Below, piece by piece: positions 24,749 through 32,812 of a DNA stretch of 61,203 nucleotides (within the stretch, counting starts at the first letter, position 1; each line of letters starts with the position of its first letter). The position numbers and the translations under genes were made by a program. The notes beneath the pieces are model-generated. The model was not told the origin of the DNA. It did no database searches and worked only from the letters and a program-made list of their open reading frames with translations. The stretch comes from Gammaproteobacteria bacterium. Its GTDB lineage: Bacteria; Pseudomonadota; Gammaproteobacteria; Pseudomonadales; Porticoccaceae. The stretch spans positions 1-61,203 of the forward strand of contig JADJET010000013.1 in the NCBI GenBank assembly GCA_016708925.1. The letters are read 5' to 3'.

Positions 24749-24996
24749 TCAGCCAGTCTCCGCTCCTTCCCCCGGCCTTCCTGCAGTTCGGTCATGGCGT
24801 CGAGAAGGCGCCGGGCGTTTTTCGGGCTGCGAAGCAGGTAAGCGGTTTCCTCCAGGGCATTGAAATCTTCGAGCGACATCATTACCACGGCCTGCTGGCC
24901 GTTGCGGGTAATGATAAGCGGTTCGTGGTCATCGCAGACCCGGTTCATGGTGTCTGCCAGGTTCGCGCGCGCTGTGGTGTAGGTAATAGCGTCCAT
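24745..24996 (-). CDS. yefM: YefM/Phd-family antitoxin
   Basis: The 83-residue antitoxin begins MDAITYTTARANLADTMNRV and continues CDDHEPLIITRNGQQAVVMM, the DNA-binding Phd/YefM fold. It ends with the extended toxin-binding tail (LQEGRGKERRLAE). I place the start at ATG 24996 as in relatives, although the frame is open upstream. YefM represses its own operon with YoeB as co-repressor, and a matching operator lies just upstream. A decayed second copy of the same antitoxin is at 27465-27538. Confidence 0.93.
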   Translation of the reverse strand: MDAITYTTARANLADTMNRVCDDHEPLIITRNGQQAVVMMSLEDFNALEETAYLLRSPKNARRLLDAMTELQEGRGKERRLAE

Positions 24997-25011
24997 CGGT
25001 GGCCCCTGTTT

Positions 25012-25035
25012 ATGTACGCGATACTGTACATATCG
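25012..25035 (-). promoter_or_regulatory. Putative YefM operator
   Basis: CGATACTGTACATATCG (25019-25035) is a near-palindrome centred on TGTACA, the core recognised by YefM in Escherichia coli. A second partial site, ATGTACGCG, starts at 25012. They lie 16-39 bases before the yefM ATG, as expected for autorepression. Confidence 0.6.
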
Positions 25036-25109
25036 ACAAGGAGTTTGTCGAGCGCTGATCCGGTCCAGGATGCCGGATACCCACGCGGGGAATACGGGGT
25101 CCGGGATAC

Positions 25110-25165
25110 TGAGTCCGTCTTGCAGCAACACACTTTGGTGCTCCGCATCGACAAAGACGTCAAGG
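25110..25165 (+). repeat. Dispersed repeat, left copy flanking higBA
   Basis: The segment with GTCTTGCAGCAAC, TTTGG and GCTCCGCATCGA is repeated in the same orientation at 26089-26142 with roughly 80 percent identity by eye. The two copies bracket the higBA module. The rest of the space from 24997 to 25328 holds the yefM operator, the higBA operators and no further gene. Confidence 0.6.
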
Positions 25166-25280
25166 TGGTCTGATCTTTCATTGCATTCGACCGGGACGCG
25201 CTAAAAGCGGCGCGCTCCTCAACGTTACGTTGGGTGCCCCATCAGGCTGGCCTGAAATTCCCGAAATAATCCACTGGCGT

Positions 25281-25320
25281 CCTCCCGAATTGGGTGGTAT
25301 GTTTCTCCCAATTAGGGAGA
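25281..25320 (+). promoter_or_regulatory. Twin palindromic operators before higB
   Basis: TCTCCC-AATTA-GGGAGA (25304-25320) is a 17-bp palindrome, and CCTCCC-GAATT-GGGTGG (25281-25297) is a near copy of it. Their centres are 23 bases apart, about two helical turns, and both end just before the higB start. This is the layout expected for autorepression by HigA. Confidence 0.6.
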
Positions 25321-25328
25321 TGCCGTCC

Positions 25329-25637
25329 ATGCGGGTAATTGCCAGGAGCACTCTGCGTCGCTTTTGGGAGCAGAAGCGTTACGCTGATGCGCAAGGCCCA
25401 CTTGCGGCTTGGCACGACGAGGCATGCGCGGCGGTGTGGAAAACGCCTCAAGACATCAAAGACGTGTACGTAAGCGCCAGTATTTGCGGAAGCAACCGGG
25501 TTGTTTTCAACATAGGCGGTAACAAGTACCGCCTCGTCGTTGAGGTGCAGTACGCCGCCGGGATTGTGTGGGTCAAGTTTGTGGGCACGCATGCCCAATA
25601 CGACAAGATTGATGTTGAAACCGTCAGTGATTGCTAG
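25329..25637 (+). CDS. higB: HigB-family mRNA interferase toxin
   Basis: The 102-residue protein matches the HigB toxin family: MRVIARSTLRRFWE at the N-terminus, LAAWHDEA, the NRVVFNIGGNKYRLVVEV core and the C-terminal WVKFVGTHAQYDKID with its catalytic His region. ATG 25329 is preceded by AGGGAGA at good spacing; an ATG three codons earlier lies too close to that site. In this toxin-first order HigB is followed by its antitoxin 29 bases downstream. Confidence 0.93.
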   Translation: MRVIARSTLRRFWEQKRYADAQGPLAAWHDEACAAVWKTPQDIKDVYVSASICGSNRVVFNIGGNKYRLVVEVQYAAGIVWVKFVGTHAQYDKIDVETVSDC

Positions 25638-25666
25638 CGTTAAACCAAACTTCTGTGGGGTGACTC

Positions 25667-26026
25667 ATGAACATCAAACCCATCCGTAATGACAAAGATC
25701 TGCGTCAGGCCTTCAAGCGGCTGGAGGAGGTCTTTCAGGCGAAGCCAAAGACTCCTGAATATGACGAGATGGAGATTCTGACTACGCTCATCGAGGTCTA
25801 CGAGAGCAAGCACTATCCCGTTGGTTCTGCCAGTCCCATCGAGGCAATCAAATTTCGCATGGAGCAACAGGGGTTGACGCCACGAGACCTTGAGGTCTAC
25901 ATCGGCACAAGTGGCCGCGTCTCCGAGGTTCTCAACGGCAGGCGCTCATTGAGTTTGCGCATGATCAAGAATCTTCATGATGGTTTGCGCATTCCGTATG
26001 AGAGTTTACTTTCTGCATCTGCGTAA
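25667..26026 (+). CDS. higA: HigA-family antitoxin with helix-turn-helix
   Basis: The 119-residue protein has the HigA layout: an N-terminal toxin-binding region (RQAFKRLEEVFQAKP, EILTTLIEVYESKHYP) and a C-terminal helix-turn-helix (FRMEQQGLTPRDLEVYIGTSGRVSEVLNGRRSLSL). It should neutralise HigB and bind the palindromes upstream of higB. The space from its stop to 26309 contains the right copy of the dispersed repeat and no gene. Confidence 0.93.
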   Translation: MNIKPIRNDKDLRQAFKRLEEVFQAKPKTPEYDEMEILTTLIEVYESKHYPVGSASPIEAIKFRMEQQGLTPRDLEVYIGTSGRVSEVLNGRRSLSLRMIKNLHDGLRIPYESLLSASA

Positions 26027-26088
26027 TCGATAGAGTCGTCGGGATGTCGGGGGGGGAAGGTCCTTACAGCATCATGCGGGGCTATTGA

Positions 26089-26142
26089 GGCAGGTCTTGC
26101 ACCAACCCGTTTTGGCGCTCCGCATCGAAAAATGAGGTCAGG
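26089..26142 (+). repeat. Dispersed repeat, right copy flanking higBA
   Basis: GAGGCAGGTCTTGCACCAAC and the following TTTTGGCGCTCCGCATCGA match the left copy at 25110-25165 in the same orientation. The element ends near GAGGTCAGGCC, resembling an inverted copy of its own beginning, so it may be a miniature element in its own right. Confidence 0.6.
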
Positions 26143-26309
26143 CCGGACAGTTTTCCTGACCGATGAAACGTGCCTGCCGAATCCAAGGGGGGCGCCTTCG
26201 CATAGAATGCTTCTGAACGCTTTATCGCCCGACATCGCAGGGTGCGTTATTCGCTACCGCGCCCTCAGCCACGGCTTCCACCCACCCGATTTCGTTACCG
26301 AGGTTTTTG

Positions 26310-27398
26310 ATGAGTCACGATCTATTTGCGCCCTTGGCTTTTGCACACGGCAACCCGATGCCCAATCGCTTCATGCTGGCGCCATTGACCAACCTGCAAA
26401 GTCTTCCGGACGGCACGCTCAGCGATGACGAGTACCACTGGCTGACGCTGCGTGCCCAGGGCGGCTTCGGCCTGACGATGACCTGTGCCGCCTATGTGCA
26501 GCCGTCGGGCAAGGCTTTCAGCGGGCAGCTCGGCATCTGGTCGGATCGGCATCTGCCGGGACTCGAACGACTGGCGCGGGACATCAACGCCGCGGGCAGC
26601 CTGGCGTCGGTGCAATTGCACCACGGCGGCCGCCGGGCATCGCGCGATCTGACCAACGAGGCGCCGCGCGCGCCCTGGCAGGATGCGGAAACCGGAGCGC
26701 GGGCGCTGTCGACCGGCGAGGTCGAGCAACTGATCGAGGATTTCATTCTTGCGGCGCTGCGCGCCGAACGCGCGGGCTTCAATGGCGTGGAGCTACACGG
26801 CGCGCACGGCTATCTGATTGCTCAGTTCCTCGATGCCGAAAACAATCGCCGCGACGACCGCTTCGGTGGATCCTTTGAAAATCGCACGCGCGTGCTGTTC
26901 GACATTATCGCCGGCATCCGGGAGCGCACCGGACCCGATTTCCAGCTCGGCGTGCGGCTGTCGCCGGAGCGCTTCGGCGTCACGCTGACGGAGGCGCTCG
27001 CGCTCGCGCAGCGGGTCCTGACCTGCGGACAGCTGGATTATCTCGACATGTCGCTGTGGGATGTGTTCAAGGAGCCGGCCGAACCCGGGTATGGCGGCAA
27101 GCCGCTGATCGATTATTTCACCCGCCTTGAACGCGGCTCGACACGCCTGGGCGTGGCGGGAAAAATCACCACCGGGGCCGCCGCCCAGGCGTGCCTGGAT
27201 AGCGGCGCCGATTTTGTGTTGCTCGGACGCGCGGCGATACTGCACAAGGATTTCCCGCAGCGGGTAAAGGAGGATGCGCAATTCCAATCCGTTGCACTGC
27301 CGGTAACCCGCGCCTGGCTGCGCGAACAGGGCCTGGGTCCCGCGTTCGTCGATTACATGGCGACCGGGTGGAAGGGCTTTGTTGCCGCGGACGATTGA
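26310..27398 (+). CDS. NADH:flavin oxidoreductase (Old Yellow Enzyme family)
   Basis: The 362-residue FMN enzyme opens with NRFMLAPLTNLQSL and has QLHHGGRRA, the substrate-site GVELHGAHGYLIAQFLD, NRRDDRFGGSFENRTR and GADFVLLGRAAILHKDFP. These are the usual OYE markers. Its ATG is preceded by GAGG; a TTG one codon earlier is unlikely. It likely reduces activated alkenes or similar substrates. It is the only metabolic gene inside the accessory island. Confidence 0.92.
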   Translation: MSHDLFAPLAFAHGNPMPNRFMLAPLTNLQSLPDGTLSDDEYHWLTLRAQGGFGLTMTCAAYVQPSGKAFSGQLGIWSDRHLPGLERLARDINAAGSLASVQLHHGGRRASRDLTNEAPRAPWQDAETGARALSTGEVEQLIEDFILAALRAERAGFNGVELHGAHGYLIAQFLDAENNRRDDRFGGSFENRTRVLFDIIAGIRERTGPDFQLGVRLSPERFGVTLTEALALAQRVLTCGQLDYLDMSLWDVFKEPAEPGYGGKPLIDYFTRLERGSTRLGVAGKITTGAAAQACLDSGADFVLLGRAAILHKDFPQRVKEDAQFQSVALPVTRAWLREQGLGPAFVDYMATGWKGFVAADD

Positions 27399-27464
27399 TC
27401 CGCGACCAAAATGGCGGTCAGAGCACGGTTTTTCCTCGTATGTCTCGATCGCTGCGCGCCTCGC

Positions 27465-27538
27465 GGCTGGCCGTTGCGGGTATTGATAATGAGTGATTCG
27501 TGGTCGTCACAAACCCGGCTCATTGCATCGGCTAAGTG
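27465..27538 (-). pseudogene. Relic of a yefM-type antitoxin gene
   Basis: The minus strand reads LADAMSRVCDDHESLI followed by an extra Asn and TRNGQP. This closely matches residues of the intact yefM at 24745-24996. A neighbouring frame gives ATARVKLADA, so the N-terminus is also present but frameshifted. No toxin gene remains beside it. The 509-bp gap 27399-27907 holds only this relic and the repeat at 27685-27804. Confidence 0.7.
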
Positions 27539-27684
27539 GCATCGGCCAACTTCACGCGGGCCGTGGCGCCGGTATTGGGGGCGTACGACAAGACAAGAGA
27601 AAATGGTTATCGACCGGATCAGGACGAACGCTAACCTTCTGATCCAGTTCGCGGAGTCCTGAGCGAGACGCATGAATAAGGCAA

Positions 27685-27804
27685 CGTCATTCCCGCGCAG
27701 CTTGTCCTCGAATGCTTGAGTCGGGGAGCGGGAATCCAGTCCCTGCCCCGCAACGACCGCTGATTTCCGGGTAAAACTGGATGCCCGCCTGCGCGGGGAT
27801 GACG
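27685..27804. repeat. Long inverted-repeat dispersed element
   Basis: CGTCATTCCCGCGCAG (27685-27700) faces CTGCGCGGGGATGACG (27789-27804), a 16-bp terminal inverted repeat with one mismatch around about 88 bases. It is the same type of proteobacterial intergenic repeat as at 14082-14166. Confidence 0.65.
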
Positions 27805-27907
27805 ACGGCGGGCGTAGAAGGGGTCGAAGGATATATTCATCAAGGGCGTCCCCGATGGCCATGCCCTATGCTGTCCGACCGAAAACCGCCTGCCGGAACC
27901 CAATCCC

Positions 27908-28765
27908 TTGCTCAGTTACCGCCACATCTATCACGCCGGCAATTTCGCCGATGTACTCAAGCACCTCGTGCTGGCGCGGGTGCTCCGCCATCTGACCGCC
28001 AAGGACAAGCCGCTGTGCTATCTCGACACCCACGCGGGCAGCGGGAGTTATGCGCTGCAAAGTGTTGCCGCGCTGCAGAACCGCGAATTCGACAGCGGTA
28101 TCGGCAGGTTGTGGGAGCGCACCGATTTGCCCGCTCCCGTCGCCGGCTATGTCGAGTTGGTGCGCGCGGCCAACCCCGGCGGCGCGTTGCACCAGTATCC
28201 GGGATCGCCCTGGTTTGCCCGGCACCTGCTGCGGCAACAGGATCGCCTGCTGCTGTGCGAGCTGCATTCCGACGACTTCATGCGGCTCCGGCGTCACTGC
28301 GAAGGTGACCGCCGCGTCCGCATCAGCGAGGCCGATGGCTTCCGCGAGCTGCTGGCGCTGCTGCCGCCTCCCGAGCGCCGCGGCCTGGTGCTGATCGACC
28401 CGCCCTATGAAATCAAAACCGACTATCAGACCGTCGTGGATACCCTGATCGGCGCGCACCGCCGCTTCGCCACCGGCGTCTATGCGATCTGGTATCCGGT
28501 GGTGGAGCGGGAGCGCGTACGGCTGCTGGAACGGAAGGTAAAAGCCAGCGGCATCCGCCATGTGCAACGGTTCGAGCTGAGTGTGAGGCCGGACAGCATG
28601 GGTCACGGCATGACCGGCAGTGGGATGCTCGTCGTCAATCCGCCCTGGACGCTCGCAGCCGAGATGGCAACGGCACTGCCTTACCTTGCGGAAGTCCTGG
28701 GCGACAGGGATGGCAGCGGGCGACCCATCGGCGGCTATCGCTGCGAAATCCTGGCGGGGGAATAG
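27908..28765 (+). CDS. rlmJ: 23S rRNA (adenine2030-N6)-methyltransferase
   Basis: RlmJ methylates A2030 of 23S rRNA. The 285-residue protein begins LSYRHIYHAGNFADVLKH, a hallmark of the family, with LDTHAGSGSY as the SAM site and VLIDPPYE as the catalytic DPPY-type motif. The start is TTG 27908, read as Met, because the conserved N-terminus begins there. No strong Shine-Dalgarno sequence is visible. Confidence 0.95.
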   Translation: MLSYRHIYHAGNFADVLKHLVLARVLRHLTAKDKPLCYLDTHAGSGSYALQSVAALQNREFDSGIGRLWERTDLPAPVAGYVELVRAANPGGALHQYPGSPWFARHLLRQQDRLLLCELHSDDFMRLRRHCEGDRRVRISEADGFRELLALLPPPERRGLVLIDPPYEIKTDYQTVVDTLIGAHRRFATGVYAIWYPVVERERVRLLERKVKASGIRHVQRFELSVRPDSMGHGMTGSGMLVVNPPWTLAAEMATALPYLAEVLGDRDGSGRPIGGYRCEILAGE

Positions 28766-28784
28766 CAGACCTGCCGGCGTCGCG

Positions 28785-29072
28785 CTACACGCCCTCCACC
28801 GCGATCATCCGCGAGCGCGTGGCGCTCTGGCGCAGGGTGCGCGCGGTGCGGTAGGCGGGGGAGTCGTGCCAGGCCTGGGCGCGGTCCAGGGAATCGAATT
28901 CGAGAATCACCAGGCGCTTGGATTGCCAGTCGCCTTCGAGGCTGAGGGTGGCGCCGCCGCGCGCCACATAGCGTCCGCCGTAAGCGGCGACGGTGGCGGG
29001 CGCCAGGGTTTTGTAGCGCTCGTATTGCTCGGGGTCGGTGATTTCGATATCCACGATGACGTAGGCAGGCAT
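28785..29072 (-). CDS. DUF1330-family protein
   Basis: The 95-residue protein is a ferredoxin-like DUF1330 domain: AYVIVDIEITDPEQYERYK, TVAAYGGRYVARGG and LVILEFDSLDRAQAWHDSPAY. No function is established for the family. It converges on rlmJ and is divergent from trpB, with 98 bases between the starts. Confidence 0.9.
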   Translation of the reverse strand: MPAYVIVDIEITDPEQYERYKTLAPATVAAYGGRYVARGGATLSLEGDWQSKRLVILEFDSLDRAQAWHDSPAYRTARTLRQSATRSRMIAVEGV

Positions 29073-29170
29073 GGGGGCTCCTTGTTCTGGGTGCTGTGGT
29101 CAGGGTTTGCTTGTTGATTGTAGGCCCCTTGGCTACCATGAGCGCCCCCTGCGTGACGGCCATTCCCTCC

Positions 29171-30421
29171 ATGTCCCTGTTCGATTTTGCCGCTGGCCGG
29201 GAAGGTTATTACGGCGCCTATGGCGGCTGTTTCCTGCCGGAGATTCTCACCTCCACCATCACCGAACTGCGCGACTGTTTCCGCGCCTGCAAGGCCGACC
29301 CGGCGTTCTGGGACGAGTTCGTGGAAGTGATGCGGACCTATTCCGGGCGCCCGACGCCGGTGACCTTCCTCGAAAACCTGTCGAACCAGCTCGGCGGCGC
29401 GCGCATTTACGTCAAGCGCGAGGATCTCAGTCACACCGGCTCCCACAAGATCAACAACGTGATGGGCCAGGGGCTGGTGTGCAAACGCCTGGGCAAGACC
29501 CGCGTGATCGCCGAGACCGGTGCCGGCCAGCACGGCTTCGCCACCGCCACCATGGCGGCGCGCTTCGGCTTCAAGTGCAAGATTTACATGGGCGCGGTGG
29601 ATGTGGCGCGCCAGCGGCCCAATGTGTTCTGGATGGAAAACCTGGGCGCCGAGGTGATGGCGGTGCAGGACGGCCAGCGCACCCTCAAGGACGCGATCAA
29701 CGAATGCCTGCGCGACTGGGTGACCAACATGGGCGACACCCACTATGTGCTGGGCACCGCGTGCGGGCCGCATCCGTTTCCCGAGATGGTGAGCTACTTC
29801 CAGTCGATCATCGGCATCGAGGCGCGCGCGCAGATCCTGGCCGAGGCCGGCAAGCTGCCGGATCGGGTGTACGCCTGCGTCGGTGGCGGCTCCAACGCCA
29901 TGGGTATCTTCCAGGGCTTTCTCGATGACGCGGGCGTCGAACTGGTCGGCTGCGAAGCGGGTGGCTTCGGTCCCGGCCCCGGCGGTCACGCCTCGCGCCT
30001 CGCCTACAAGGATGCCAGCCTGGGCGTCGCCCAGGGTTACAAGACCTATTTCCTCCAGAACGACGACGGCAACATGCTGGAGACCCACTCGATCGCGGCC
30101 GGGCTCGACTACATCGGCGTGAACCCGATCCTGGTGCATTTGTGGGATCAGGGCCGCGTGCGCTTCGAGGCCGCGACCGACACCGAGGTGCGCGACGCGC
30201 TGCGCCTGGTGATGCGCACCGAAGGCCTGATCCCGGCACTGGAGAGCACCCATGCCTTTGTGCGGGCCATCGCCGAGGCGCCCGCCATGGGGCGCGACGA
30301 GGTCATCCTCATCAACCAGTCCGGGCGCGGCGACAAGGATATTTTCACGGTGGCGGATGCCATCGACGATCAGGCGTGGAAGGCGTTCATCCGCGCCAAG
30401 GCGGTCGACTATGGCGCTTGA
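29171..30421 (+). CDS. trpB: Tryptophan synthase beta chain, divergent type
   Basis: TrpB condenses indole with serine using PLP. The 416-residue protein keeps the essential parts: HKINN with the PLP lysine, ETGAGQHG with the catalytic Glu, GGGSNAMG for the phosphate, and the C-terminal SGRGDKDIFTV. Many positions around them are unusual (HTGSHKINNVMGQGLVCKRL, MGAVDVARQRPNVFWMENL), and the N-terminus is longer than in typical 395-400 residue TrpB. It overlaps trpA by 11 bases. No other trp gene is in the window. Confidence 0.9.
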   Translation: MSLFDFAAGREGYYGAYGGCFLPEILTSTITELRDCFRACKADPAFWDEFVEVMRTYSGRPTPVTFLENLSNQLGGARIYVKREDLSHTGSHKINNVMGQGLVCKRLGKTRVIAETGAGQHGFATATMAARFGFKCKIYMGAVDVARQRPNVFWMENLGAEVMAVQDGQRTLKDAINECLRDWVTNMGDTHYVLGTACGPHPFPEMVSYFQSIIGIEARAQILAEAGKLPDRVYACVGGGSNAMGIFQGFLDDAGVELVGCEAGGFGPGPGGHASRLAYKDASLGVAQGYKTYFLQNDDGNMLETHSIAAGLDYIGVNPILVHLWDQGRVRFEAATDTEVRDALRLVMRTEGLIPALESTHAFVRAIAEAPAMGRDEVILINQSGRGDKDIFTVADAIDDQAWKAFIRAKAVDYGA

Positions 30422-31199
30422 GCCGTATCTGCGCGCGCGGCGGACCCGCAAGGATCTGCTGCTGATGACCCATGTGGTGTGCGGTTATCCCTCGTTCGAG
30501 GACAACTGGCGCGCCCTGGAGGTGATGGCGGAGTTCGACGTCGATCTGGTGGAGCTGCAATTTCCGTTTTCCGAGCCTTCCGCCGATGGGCCGCTGTTCG
30601 CGCGCGCCAATCAGCGCGCCATCGAGCTGGGCGTCCATACCCGCGACTGTTTCGCGTTCATGGCGCGCGCCGCCGCCCGGTTTCCGTTCAAGCTGCTGAT
30701 GATGGGTTACTACAACACCGTCTTCAAAATGGGTGAGGCCGTGTTCATCGAACAGCTCGCGGCAGCCGGAGGCGCGGGCTTCATCGTGCCCGACCTGCCG
30801 GTGGAAGAGGCGGGCGAACTGCACCGGCTCGCCGCCGCAAAGGATCTCGATCCCGTCATTCTGATGACGCCGACCAACACCGATGCGCGGCTCGCGCGTC
30901 TGGGGCAGGCGGCGCGCGGTTTCGTCTACGCCGTCGCGCGCAAGGGTGTCACCGGCACGAAGACCGCCATGGACGAGGGGCTGGTCGGCTTTATCGAGCG
31001 CTGCCGGCGCGCCACCGACCTGCCCCTGGGCATCGGTTTCGGAGTGAGCAGCAGGGACGATATCGACTTCCTGCGCGGTCGCGCCGACATCGCCATCATC
31101 GGCACCGCGGCGCTGTCCGCCTGGGAGCACGGCGGCGCGCCGGCGATGCAGGAATTCTTCGCGGAGCTGCTGGGCCGGACTCAGGCCAGGGGCGCGTAG
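30411..31199 (+). CDS. trpA: Tryptophan synthase alpha chain, divergent type
   Basis: The 262-residue TIM-barrel protein has the two catalytic residues of TrpA, E48 and D59, in VELQFPFSEPSADGP, then LLMMGYYNTVF, GFIVPDLPVEEA and LGIGFGVSS. The N-terminal strand reads MTHVVCGYPSFE where most TrpA have a FVTAGDP-type sequence, so this pair belongs to an unusual branch. Catalysis still looks possible. Its 3-prime end overlaps the convergent alanine dehydrogenase gene by 19 bases. Confidence 0.88.
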   Translation: MALEPYLRARRTRKDLLLMTHVVCGYPSFEDNWRALEVMAEFDVDLVELQFPFSEPSADGPLFARANQRAIELGVHTRDCFAFMARAAARFPFKLLMMGYYNTVFKMGEAVFIEQLAAAGGAGFIVPDLPVEEAGELHRLAAAKDLDPVILMTPTNTDARLARLGQAARGFVYAVARKGVTGTKTAMDEGLVGFIERCRRATDLPLGIGFGVSSRDDIDFLRGRADIAIIGTAALSAWEHGGAPAMQEFFAELLGRTQARGA

Positions 31200-32281
31200 C
31201 GGTCCAGGCGGCCGAGCGCTTCCGCCACCGGCCGGCAGGCGATGCGACCGTCCAGCGTGTTCAGCCCTTTGCCGAAGCCGGGGTCTTCCCGCAGGGCGTC
31301 GAGCCCGCGCGCCGCCAGACGCCGCACATAGGGCAGGGTGGCCTCGGTGAGCGCCAGTGTCGAGAGACGCGGGTAGGCGCCCGGCATGTTGGTCACGCAG
31401 TAGTGAATGACCCCGTGCTTTTCGAACACCGGATCGTGGTGCGTGGTGGGCCGTGAGGTTGCCACGCAGCCGCCCTGGTCGATGCTGATATCGACGATGA
31501 CGGCGCCGCGCTGCATGGTCTTCACCATGGCTTCGCTGATGACATGAGGCGCGCGGGCGCCGTGCAGCAAGACCGCGCCGATCACGAGGTCGGCGTTGCG
31601 AATCTCGGCGGCCAGGGTTTCCGGCGCTGAGCGGATGAAGCGGAAATCCGTGCCGATGAAGCGTTGCAATTCAGGCAGCCGATCGGATTCCAGCCCCACC
31701 ACGCAGACCTTGGCGCCCAGACCTGCTGCCGCGCGCGCCGCATGACTGCCGGCGACACCGTCGCCGATCACCAGCACATCGCCGAAGCGCCGGTCGAAAA
31801 TCCGTCCCAGCAGCATGCCGCGCCCGCCGCCGCTGCGGGCGAGGTGGAAATTGCCCATGGCGACCGCCATGGCCCCCGCCACCGCGCTCATGGGGGCGAG
31901 CAGCGGCAGGCGGCCGGTGCTGTCCTCGACGGTTTCGTAGGCGACCGCCGTGGTGTGGCTGGCGAGCAATGCCTCGGTCAGTGCCGGGTCGACGCCGGCG
32001 AGATGCAGATAGGTGAAGAGGATCTGGCCGGTCAGCGCGGAGTATTCCGCCGCGGTCGGCTCCTTCACCTTGAGCACTAGTTCGGCATTCCAGGCGGTTT
32101 CCGCTGCGACGATCCGCGCCCCGGCCGGTTCGTAATCCGCGTCCGCAAAGCCCGATCCGGCACCGGCGCTGCGTTCGATCAGCACGTCATGGCCGTCGGC
32201 AACCAGTGCTGCGGCGCCTGCGGGCGTGAGGGCGACGCGGTTCTCGTCGGGCTTGATTTCTCGCGGCACACCAATCTTCAC
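31181..32281 (-). CDS. ald: Alanine dehydrogenase
   Basis: The 366-residue protein matches the Ald family: KIGVPREIKPDENRVALTP at the N-terminus, LKVKEPTAAEY with the catalytic Lys, LFTYLHLAG with the catalytic His, a nucleotide loop GDGVAGSHAA and HYCVTNMPGAYPRLST. It interconverts alanine and pyruvate with NAD. I chose GTG 32281, which gives the conserved N-terminus and has GGAG upstream. Confidence 0.93.
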   Translation of the reverse strand: MKIGVPREIKPDENRVALTPAGAAALVADGHDVLIERSAGAGSGFADADYEPAGARIVAAETAWNAELVLKVKEPTAAEYSALTGQILFTYLHLAGVDPALTEALLASHTTAVAYETVEDSTGRLPLLAPMSAVAGAMAVAMGNFHLARSGGGRGMLLGRIFDRRFGDVLVIGDGVAGSHAARAAAGLGAKVCVVGLESDRLPELQRFIGTDFRFIRSAPETLAAEIRNADLVIGAVLLHGARAPHVISEAMVKTMQRGAVIVDISIDQGGCVATSRPTTHHDPVFEKHGVIHYCVTNMPGAYPRLSTLALTEATLPYVRRLAARGLDALREDPGFGKGLNTLDGRIACRPVAEALGRLDRYAPLA

Positions 32282-32422
32282 GGCATTGCTACTCCATCGA
32301 TATTCCGGATGCTTGCTTCCGGTCGCTGCGGTGCCAGTCAACCGAACCCGCAGCGCGGACGTTGATCGGCTATCTGTGCCATGGCAACCGGCCATCGCCC
32401 GGCGAGGGGAGTGTAGCAAGCG

Positions 32423-32812
32423 ATGAAATCGATGATGCGGAACAGTGCGGTAATGGCGACCGTCTTGGCCGTGACGCTGGTGGGTTGTGCGGGCCATCGG
32501 CACCGCTCCGCAGACCGGGTAATCGTCGATACCAAGGGTGTCGATTTGAATGCCTATTACCAGGATCTGGACGAGTGCCAGGAATACGCCGACGACGTCG
32601 CAGTGGGGCGGCGCGCGGCCGGCGGCGTGGTGGCTGGCGCGGTGATTGGCGGTGCCGTCGGCGCCATTGCCGGCAACAGCCGAACCGCCGAGCGTGCCGC
32701 GGGTGTCGGTGGTGTGGTTGGCGGCGCCAAAGGCGCGGGTTCCGGCTTGCGCGAGCAGGACCGGGTGGTGAAAAACTGTCTGAGCGGGCGCGGCTACCGG
32801 GTGCTCAACTGA
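32423..32812 (+). CDS. Glycine-zipper lipoprotein
   Basis: The 129-residue protein has a signal peptide ending in lipobox LVGC. The middle (about residues 66-115) contains repeated GxxxG and AxxxG patterns (GVVAGAVIGGAVGAIAGN, GVGGVVGGAKGAGSG) typical of glycine-zipper proteins that insert in or span the outer membrane. An acidic DLDECQEYADDV segment precedes it. Specific role unknown. It converges on the CinA-type gene, overlapping by 8 bases. Confidence 0.85.
   Translation: MKSMMRNSAVMATVLAVTLVGCAGHRHRSADRVIVDTKGVDLNAYYQDLDECQEYADDVAVGRRAAGGVVAGAVIGGAVGAIAGNSRTAERAAGVGGVVGGAKGAGSGLREQDRVVKNCLSGRGYRVLN

Noticed and set aside
25160..25231. attC-like right end (CAACGTTACGTTGGGT) after a GC-rich hairpin
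   Set aside because: GTTGGGT fits an end box, but no matching left box or inverted arm is visible.
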